This document shows positions 31,008 to 36,068 of a stretch of 36,068 nucleotides of DNA, in pieces (position 1 is the first letter of the stretch; every line of letters begins with the position of its first letter). The position numbers and the translations under genes were made by a program. The notes beneath the pieces were generated by a model, which did not search any database, was not told the origin of the DNA, and worked only from the letters and a program-made list of their open reading frames with translations. Origin of the DNA: Thermoguttaceae bacterium (GTDB lineage: Bacteria > Planctomycetota > Planctomycetia > Pirellulales > Thermoguttaceae); assembly GCA_017405595.1 (NCBI GenBank), contig JAFRAC010000005.1, positions 110,131 through 146,198 on the forward strand, in the 5' to 3' direction.

Positions 31008-31454
31008 TTAGTTAAAAAATGAATCTCCGTAAAGTGTGTGTATCCGGAAACGGACAACCGCGCAGATTTCAAACCCCAAGTTACCCCGTCCCGCGCTGAG
31101 GTCGAGGCGGTTAAGGAAAATGTTTCCGTTGGCATTACAGATGACGAGGTCACCGTCTTGGGGCGTTTCTCCCCGCTCCGAGACGAGAATGTCATCGCGG
31201 AAGAATCCTTCATGCTCGAAAGAATCGTCCGTAACCTTGATCAGAACGGTTTTCTCGGGATGCGGTATCAGGTAGGAGATGATGTTGACTGTTTGCGTAT
31301 TTTCATCTTGAATCGAAGATGGAAATCCGCCGGGAACGGCTGATTCATAAAAAGGGCAGCCAACCCCTCCTTGGGCGACGAATTTTTTAACCTGGGGAAT
31401 CAGCGATACCGGTATCCGAACCAATCGCGTAGGTTCTTTAGGCTTTCTGCTCAA
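31008..31454 (-). CDS. UmuD/LexA-like S24 protein with altered catalytic dyad (148 aa)
   Basis: The sequence parallels UmuD closely: GGFPSSIQDENTQTVNIISYLIPHPEKT matches the UmuD region around its cleavage site, then KVTDDSFEHEG (Ser78 at the UmuD Ser60 position), DGDLVICNANGNIFLNRL, and a final beta strand. In UmuD the dyad Lys lies 37 residues after the Ser; here that residue is Asn115. The protein should keep the S24 fold but not self-cleave in the normal way. The likely cleavage position corresponds to Gly42-Gly43. The N-terminus (RLVRIPVSLIPQVKKFV) is basic and resembles the strand-helix start of ribbon-helix-helix proteins. There is no umuC nearby; it sits between gdpD (41 bp) and the galactosidases (81 bp) in an apparent operon. 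Confidence 0.75.
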   Translation of the reverse strand: MSRKPKEPTRLVRIPVSLIPQVKKFVAQGGVGCPFYESAVPGGFPSSIQDENTQTVNIISYLIPHPEKTVLIKVTDDSFEHEGFFRDDILVSERGETPQDGDLVICNANGNIFLNRLDLSAGRGNLGFEICAVVRFRIHTLYGDSFFN

Positions 31455-31495
31455 GATGGAATCTCCTGCCCGCGGCCGAGACTTTTCGTAACCGT

Positions 31496-32290
31496 CTATT
31501 TTTTTTGGTAGATTTCGAGCGCGCGGTCAGGGTAGTTGGTCGTGACCGATTCCACACCCATTTCATAGAGACGCGTGATATCATTGGGGTTGTCGACCGT
31601 CCAGCACCAGACGGAGATTCCCGCATTGCGGAGCTTCTTTACCAGAGTGGGCGTTGCCCGGTTAAAGCACATGTCAACAACGTTTGTGTTGCAAATTTTA
31701 AGTGTGTTGATGATCTTTGCGGCGATTTCATCTTCGGGAGTCTCTTCATTGAAGGCGCACAGCCAGGCAACGCAAATCTCGGGAGCCAATTCGCGGAATT
31801 TTTTGACCCGCTCGGCCGAGAAATCGATGATGACCGATGTGTGTTCGAGCTCAAAGGCTCGGATGGTTTCAACGACCTGCGCTTCAAATCCGTCTTCCTT
31901 GACTTCGACAATTGGACGGGTTTGAGTTCCTTTCAGAAGAGCCAGATACTCTTCGAGAGTGGGGATTTTTTCTCCCTCGCCGGCGTCGAATTGAGCGATT
32001 TCGGTATAGGGGATTGTTCCTGCCGGAATATCGTGCCCGGCGGTTCGCTTAAAGTTGCCGTCATGCATAATGTAGATGATACCGTCGCTTGCGCGGCGGA
32101 TATCACATTCCGCACCGTTTGCACCGGCTTCGACCGCAGCACGATATGCCGCAAGGGTATTTTCCGGTTTCAGACCCGAGAAGCCGCGGTGCGCGACAAC
32201 CGGAGCTGAAGGAACGGGCGGGAAGGCGTTTTCGGCCGCCACAACTGCGGTGGCCAAGACGATGAGAAGAAGTGTCAGTAATTGTTTCAT
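31496..32290 (-). CDS. Secreted glycerophosphodiester phosphodiesterase
   Basis: Hydrolyses glycerophosphodiesters to glycerol 3-phosphate and an alcohol, in a TIM-barrel (GDPD) fold; 264 aa. Motifs: VVAHRGFSGLKPENTLAAY (catalytic His and Arg), ECDIRRASDGIIYIMHDGNFKRT (metal Glu/Asp and second catalytic His), VEVKED, and VWCWTVDNPND near the end. The start at ATG 32290 is supported by AAAGGAA and a signal peptide (MKQLLTLLLIVLATAVVAAE). The frame is open to an ATG at 32422 that lies right at the predicted transcription start, but the extra 44 residues look non-coding. It heads the minus-strand operon and would supply phosphate or glycerol from lipid headgroups. Confidence 0.9.
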   Translation of the reverse strand: MKQLLTLLLIVLATAVVAAENAFPPVPSAPVVAHRGFSGLKPENTLAAYRAAVEAGANGAECDIRRASDGIIYIMHDGNFKRTAGHDIPAGTIPYTEIAQFDAGEGEKIPTLEEYLALLKGTQTRPIVEVKEDGFEAQVVETIRAFELEHTSVIIDFSAERVKKFRELAPEICVAWLCAFNEETPEDEIAAKIINTLKICNTNVVDMCFNRATPTLVKKLRNAGISVWCWTVDNPNDITRLYEMGVESVTTNYPDRALEIYQKK

Positions 32291-32428
32291 GGTTGATTTC
32301 CTTTTGATGGGCTGTTGTTGCCTGAGACTGTTGGCCGTAGGAATCTCTACGACAGATACGCGATCGATGGTAAATTCGGATGAAACCGTTTTCTTTCTGT
32401 CATTTTTCGCGAACCGATGCATGGGTTT

Positions 32429-32457
32429 ATTCTAGCCGAAAAGAAATCGAATTTCAA
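32429..32457 (-). promoter_or_regulatory. Promoter of the gdpD-galactosidase operon
   Basis: On the minus strand TTGAAA (32452-32457), 17-bp spacer, TAGAAT (32429-32434). Transcription would start near 32422 and give a leader of about 130 nt. Confidence 0.6.
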
Positions 32458-32513
32458 CGGATTCCGCCCTGCTTATTTCTTAAGGGGGATCGACGTGATA
32501 GGGGGAGCAACCG

Positions 32514-32542
32514 TTGAAATGCCGTCTTCATTTTTGTATCAT
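32514..32542 (+). promoter_or_regulatory. Promoter of the serine hydrolase gene
   Basis: TTGAAA (32514-32519), 17-bp spacer, TATCAT (32537-32542), start near 32549. The bases CCGTTGAAAT around its -35 are the same as around the -35 of the divergent gdpD promoter. Confidence 0.5.
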
Positions 32543-32563
32543 AGGTTTATCCATTTTGCCGAT

Positions 32564-32587
32564 CGTTCCCTAAGAACGTTCGTTCTT
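32564..32587. promoter_or_regulatory. Inverted repeats upstream of the serine hydrolase (SOS-box-like)
   Basis: AAGAAC (32572-32577), GTTC, GTTCTT (32582-32587) is a perfect inverted repeat containing GAAC-N4-GTTC, the form of Gram-positive-type LexA boxes. An overlapping repeat CGTTC-N5-GAACG spans 32564-32578. It lies about 15-40 nt downstream of the predicted transcription start. Confidence 0.5.
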
Positions 32588-32615
32588 TAACCCAATGATG
32601 CTGAAAGGAGCTGTT

Positions 32616-33761
32616 GTGAAACGTTTTGCTTCCCTTGCCGTTTTGATGGTCCTGGCTATTGTCTCACTGCTGCGGGCCGAATCTCCCAAGATGAAAGAGG
32701 CGCTTCAGCCGTATATTGATCGGGGAGATCTTGCCGGGATGGTCTCGGTTCTTGCGACGAAAGACGCGGTTCTGCAAATCGACTGCGTCGGTTACGCCGA
32801 TTTGGAGAACAAGGTCCCGATCGCTCCGGACCAGATGCTCTGGATCGCTTCGACCTCGAAAATCTTTACCGGAACCGCGCTGATGATGCTCGTTGATGAG
32901 GGGAAAGTCTCACTCGATGACCCCATCGAGAAGTATTTTCCCGAAATGGCCAATCTAAAAGTGACCAAGTATCAAGATGACGGAATGATTCTTTTAAAGT
33001 CGCCGCAGACGAAACCGACTGTACGTCACGCCCTTTCGCACCAGATCGGTTTTCCCTTCCAGACGAAGATGATGGATAAATTCGGGTCGGATACCCTTCC
33101 ACTTCAGAAAGAGATATTCGAAATCAGCCGTACTCCGCTCAATTTTGAGCCGGGAACCGATTATTCCTATTCCGAACTGGGAATCGATATTGCCGGCGGG
33201 ATTATCGAGGTTGTTACAGGTCAGAAGTATGAAGATTTTATTCAGCAGCGGATCTTTGACCCGCTCGGAATGAACGATACGACACTGTGGCCGAGTGAGG
33301 AGATCCAAAAAGAGCGGTGGATTCACTGCTATCAGACGGTCGACGGAAAGTTAAAGGAGTGCGATATTCCGATGATGCGCAGACCTTACGCATCGCATGA
33401 GGCGCGTTTCCCCGAACCGGGTGCGTGCATCTTTTCGACTGCCAACGACCTGCTGAAATTTTTCCAGATGCATGCTGCCGGGGGGGTCTATAACGGAAAA
33501 CGTTTTATTTCGGAAGAAGCTCAAAAAGAGATCATGAAAAAGCAGACTCCCGATGGAAAACCCTATTATGGTCTGACCTGCATGGAAGAAGGGTGGGTCG
33601 GTCATGCCGGCGCTTGCGGGAATCAGTGCTATGCCGAACCGTCTACCGGACTTGTACGCCTTTATATCATCCAGACATCCGGATCCCCGAAACATGGGGA
33701 AGCGCTTGGCGTTTGGCGCCAAACATCGGAAGAAATCTTTAAGGATGCCGGGCTTCGTTAA
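32616..33761 (+). CDS. Secreted serine hydrolase, beta-lactamase/PBP-like (S12 family)
   Basis: 381 aa from GTG 32616. That start is preferred to the ATGs at 32595 and 32598 because AAAGGAG (32604-32610) sits 5 nt before it and it gives a clean signal peptide (KRFASLAVLMVLAIVSLLRAE). Class C beta-lactamase-fold motifs: SxxK as STSK in WIASTSKIFTG (nucleophile Ser), YSYSELG at the Y-x-N/S-E position, and a late GHAGACG in place of KTG. Such proteins are mostly esterases or D-amino-acid/peptide hydrolases; true beta-lactamase activity is not implied. Single gene with its own promoter and a strong terminator, divergent from gdpD. Confidence 0.82.
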   Translation: MKRFASLAVLMVLAIVSLLRAESPKMKEALQPYIDRGDLAGMVSVLATKDAVLQIDCVGYADLENKVPIAPDQMLWIASTSKIFTGTALMMLVDEGKVSLDDPIEKYFPEMANLKVTKYQDDGMILLKSPQTKPTVRHALSHQIGFPFQTKMMDKFGSDTLPLQKEIFEISRTPLNFEPGTDYSYSELGIDIAGGIIEVVTGQKYEDFIQQRIFDPLGMNDTTLWPSEEIQKERWIHCYQTVDGKLKECDIPMMRRPYASHEARFPEPGACIFSTANDLLKFFQMHAAGGVYNGKRFISEEAQKEIMKKQTPDGKPYYGLTCMEEGWVGHAGACGNQCYAEPSTGLVRLYIIQTSGSPKHGEALGVWRQTSEEIFKDAGLR

Positions 33762-33804
33762 ATAGGTTAAATAGAGAATCCCGTTTAACCAAACGGTTTT
33801 CCGC

Positions 33805-33853
33805 GCCGTTTTCTGCTCCGCGATAAGTCCGGGGCGGAAAACGGCATTTTTTT
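33805..33853 (+). terminator. Intrinsic terminator after the serine hydrolase
   Basis: GCCGTTTTC (33805-33813) pairs with GAAAACGGC (33837-33845), with a further inner CTCCG/CGGGG stem, followed by A and T7. Confidence 0.85.
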
Positions 33854-34088
33854 GGGCTGAACTCAGTTTAGGGAGGGGGAGTGATCCGAGGAAGACTCCG
33901 CAGATTCAGCAAATCTCAAACTGTTCCTGACTTGCCGCGAAAAACCCGGAACCGAAACCTTTGAAAGTAAGGGAAAGACGGGTCAAAGCGAAAAAGAACT
34001 TTGAAATACGGCCGAAAAGAGTGCCGGCAAGGAGCGGGGGAGAGACCTCTCATGCTCCCTTTTAATGAGGTTGAATTCTGCCGGCACA
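33854..34088. other. Intergenic stretch without recognised features
   Basis: Between two facing terminators. I see no ORF, promoter or RNA gene that can be supported; the sequence is purine-rich (many GAAA and GGGA runs). Confidence 0.6.
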
Positions 34089-34117
34089 GAAAAACCGGCA
34101 GACCGAAGTCTGCCGGT
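34089..34117 (-). terminator. UUCG-loop intrinsic terminator of the DUF1559 gene
   Basis: On the minus strand ACCGGCAGAC, loop UUCG, GUCUGCCGGU, then UUUU: a perfect 10-bp stem with a very stable tetraloop, 59 bp after the stop codon. Confidence 0.88.
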
Positions 34118-34175
34118 ATGAAGTCTTAACAACTACGCATAGGTACAGCCGTTTGCGGCTGACCGGGAGCGCGCA

Positions 34176-35435
34176 TTAGAGGCTCTTCGATTCGCCGCCG
34201 GCCGGAGTTCCCATGGCACCCCAAACACCGTAGAGAGAGGCGCCGGAGGTTTTGTAGATATGTTCAGAATCGTTTTCGGGATTGATGCCGGTGTCGTTAT
34301 TCGAGGTCCAGTCGATATTATCATTGACAAACCGGACAGAACCGTCGGCCATCGCGCAGTTGACACCGCCGGAGTGATTGCTCTGAGCGGAATAGACTCC
34401 CCAACCAATACCAATGTATTTCTCGTCGTTCGTCGTATCAAGGTTGGAGCAAGAGGGGGAGTTCGGGGGAAGAATTGTATTGAAACGCGATTCAGAACTG
34501 TTTCCGAGGTAGAAAACCAGGCCGCGGCCGCCATAACCGGGATCGGCAAGCTGGGTCCGGTCATCAGTACTGCGGGCACCGGTGAGACACCTGGCCGGAT
34601 TGGCATAGTTGGAATTTGACGCCATTTGTGTGTTGTTCGCAACGCCGCCCTTAACGTCTCCGGGTCTATCGGTGAGAGTATCAGTATTGGCAACAACGGT
34701 CTCGCTAAACGCGATCGTGTTGGAGGTTCCGTCGCTCATCGATGAAAAAGTGTGCCAGTATTTCGGCATGAAAAGACCGCGTGACGAGACAGACGTTTTT
34801 TGGGAATCATCGCCATGTGTTGAATCGCCGCCCGTTCTGGGATCAGAGGGACAAATCGAAAACGATTTGCTTCCGGCAGAAAACAGGTTTTGGCCCCATT
34901 GCGCATCACCCATACTGCCGACATAGCTGTTCTTGAAGAAAGACTTGCCGCCGGCAGAAGTCGCGTTTTTCGTATTTCCGTCGGAAGGACACGTAAAAGC
35001 GCTGATCGGCTTTTCGAGAGCTTTTTTGACATCGTTAACCATGTCGGCAGTCGCATCGCCAAAGCCTTCGCATGTGAAGAACAGGTCTTCCATGTTGTAG
35101 GCATCATCGCCCCGATTGACGGCTTCGCAGTAGTTGAGGATCGCTTCGTACGTCTGGTTTTGTTCCATGAAGGGAAGAATCGGGATCGCGTAGCCGATGT
35201 TCGGGAACATGTGGTAGAAGCTCCCCAAACCAGCGGGGAAAGCCTCATTGTTTTTATCGGCGTAGTTGTGCAGGGAGAGCCCGAGCTGTTTGAGGTTGTT
35301 TGTGCATTTCATACGGCGCGCCGCTTCACGGGCCGCCTGAACGGCCGGAAGAAGGAGGCCGATCAAGATACCGATGATCGCGATAACAACCAAAAGCTCA
35401 ACAAGCGTAAAGCCTTTCGAAGTGTTCTTTTTCAT
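34176..35435 (-). CDS. DUF1559 pseudopilin-like protein with H-X9-DG motif (419 aa)
   Basis: Planctomycete-typical secreted protein. ATG 35435 follows AAAGGA by 8 nt and starts a type IV prepilin leader: [20 protein letters not shown], cleaved after Gly and N-methylated at Phe by a PilD-type peptidase in relatives. Then comes [31 protein letters not shown], the DUF1559 signature, a Ser/Thr/Asn-rich globular part, and [16 protein letters not shown] near the C-terminus (the H-X9-DG box). The upstream extension of the frame to 35645 has no start signal. Planctomycete genomes encode dozens of these; they are thought to form pseudopili or surface structures, but the exact role is unknown. A TATAAT lies on the minus strand at 35596-35601. 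Confidence 0.92.
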   Translation of the reverse strand: MKKNTSKGFTLVELLVVIAIIGILIGLLLPAVQAAREAARRMKCTNNLKQLGLSLHNYADKNNEAFPAGLGSFYHMFPNIGYAIPILPFMEQNQTYEAILNYCEAVNRGDDAYNMEDLFFTCEGFGDATADMVNDVKKALEKPISAFTCPSDGNTKNATSAGGKSFFKNSYVGSMGDAQWGQNLFSAGSKSFSICPSDPRTGGDSTHGDDSQKTSVSSRGLFMPKYWHTFSSMSDGTSNTIAFSETVVANTDTLTDRPGDVKGGVANNTQMASNSNYANPARCLTGARSTDDRTQLADPGYGGRGLVFYLGNSSESRFNTILPPNSPSCSNLDTTNDEKYIGIGWGVYSAQSNHSGGVNCAMADGSVRFVNDNIDWTSNNDTGINPENDSEHIYKTSGASLYGVWGAMGTPAGGESKSL

Positions 35436-36040
35436 AGAACAAAGTCCTTTCTTTGAGGGAAAAACGGAATGAATATGGAATAAAAATCGCAAATGCCTAT
35501 AGCCTTCCAAGGCTTTTTCGTAGGATTTGTCGAGATTCTTCAGGGAACCTGACCGCCGGGGAACCCGTTTCAAGGAACGCCGACAACCTCTACGGATTAT
35601 AACTGTTGCGGAAGAAAAAACCAGATGAATAATGGCCGAAATCACAAAATTTTCTGAAAATTTTTTGGGTCTCAGAACCCCCGCGGGAATGTTAAAATGG
35701 GTAGTTTTAAAGGCTCACCCGCAAATTTTAAAAAAACGGTTTCCTCCCCCCTTTTCGATTTTTTTCAAAGGACTACAATCCTTCCTGTTGTCGCCTTTTT
35801 AGGGCGTTCCCTTTTAGGGGGAGTCTTTGGCGGCGGCTGCGAACATTAACAACTAGGTAAAGCAAGAGTGGCATTTAAGCACTATAATTTTGCATCGATT
35901 TGCTGCTAAGGCGCAAGCCTTGGCGCGGAGCGAGTTTTTTTATAGAGCGCGAATAACTCAAGATTAAACATGTTACTTATTCGTATCGGAACAGAACGAT
36001 ACAATAATCAGTTCACAGCATTGGAGCGAAGAGTTCCAGT
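35436..36040 (+). other. Noncoding region and probable rRNA leader
   Basis: No gene is supported in about 600 bp. AT-rich tracts lie at 35640-35740 and around 35760. Two small hairpins occur at 35792-35806 and 35808-35822. A TATAAT at 35883-35888 (poor -35) could start the rRNA transcript. A tetraloop hairpin AAGGC-GCAA-GCCTT lies at about 35908-35921. A longer stem follows: TTATT-C-GTATCG (35977-35988) with CGATAC-AATAA (35997-36007), one bulged base, as expected for a processing signal. No 16S 3' end or tRNA is present. Confidence 0.5.
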
Positions 36041-36068
36041 GATGAAACGGATAAGGGCGCATGGGGGA
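36041..36068 (+). rRNA. 23S rRNA, first ~28 nt (continues past window)
   Basis: The last 28 bases, ending ATAAGGGCGCATGGGGGA, align without gaps to the 5' end of 23S rRNA (E. coli positions 1-28, ending CTAAGCGTACACGGTGGA) with 18 identities, including the TAAG and GG-GGA blocks. One base of the nearly universal GGTGGA is G instead of T. Only the extreme 5' end is visible, so the call rests on this match and on the leader-like sequence before it. Confidence 0.6.

Noticed and set aside
32291..32422. Leaderless 44-residue N-terminal extension of the glycerophosphodiesterase
   Set aside because: ATG 32422 coincides with the predicted transcription start, but the extension lacks protein-like composition and would bury the signal peptide.
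34133..34696. Second minus-strand ORF overlapping the DUF1559 gene
   Set aside because: Out-of-frame shadow; the DUF1559 frame carries the prepilin leader, family signature and H-X9-DG box.

Overview
The window looks like chromosomal DNA of a planctomycete (phylum Planctomycetota), probably a gut or other carbohydrate-rich-habitat lineage. Evidence: a DUF1559 pseudopilin-like protein with the H-X9-DG signature; several SUMF1/FGE-type secreted proteins; a five-bladed beta-propeller glycosidase-like protein; a caspase-fold protein; and, at the right edge, what appears to be the start of a 23S rRNA gene with no 16S gene or tRNA in front of it, matching the unlinked rRNA genes known in this phylum. 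No insertion sequence, prophage, CRISPR array or tRNA was seen.

Layout. 1-5097 (+): the 3' end of a large unknown gene, then three secreted SUMF1-domain genes. The second and third are a tandem duplication whose junction still carries the first ~21 codons of pepT. 5228-9719 (+): peptidase T, an intrinsic terminator, an L-lactate permease-family transporter and a secreted beta-propeller glycosidase-like protein. 9814-11573 (-): birA-holB, overlapping by 4 nt. 11745-16652 (+): two adjoining outer-membrane-barrel-like paralogues, a FliJ-like coiled-coil protein and a GT39-type membrane glycosyltransferase. 16743-17774 (-): an unknown secreted protein.

17901-21668 (-): the fatty-acid synthesis block, in transcription order rpmF | fabD-fabG | acpP-fabF. 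plsX and fabH are absent. A strong terminator separates rpmF from fabD, and acpP has its own promoter and an 18-bp perfect palindrome in its leader. 22155-26478 (+): a Wzc-type bacterial tyrosine kinase with a Tyr/Gly tail (21 Tyr in 64 residues), followed by a secreted caspase-fold/PDZ protein in which both catalytic positions are substituted.

26639-32290 (-): a likely operon gdpD - UmuD-like protein - GH36 alpha-galactosidase - GH36 alpha-galactosidase, ending at a 15-bp-stem bidirectional terminator. The UmuD-like protein keeps the Ser of the S24 dyad but has Asn in place of Lys. 32616-33761 (+): a divergent secreted serine beta-lactamase-like hydrolase behind a good promoter and a GAAC-N4-GTTC inverted repeat. 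34176-35435 (-): the DUF1559 protein with a UUCG-loop terminator. 35436-36068: noncoding rRNA leader and the first ~28 nt of 23S rRNA.

Functionally the window mixes housekeeping genes (fatty-acid synthesis, L32, DNA polymerase III delta prime, biotin ligase) with nutrient acquisition (tripeptidase, lactate transport, glycosidases, glycerophosphodiesterase) and envelope functions. The best candidates for undescribed biology are the pseudo-caspase/PDZ protein beside the Tyr-rich kinase, the catalytically altered UmuD-like protein inside a galactosidase operon, the acpP palindrome, and the SUMF duplication with its pepT relic.
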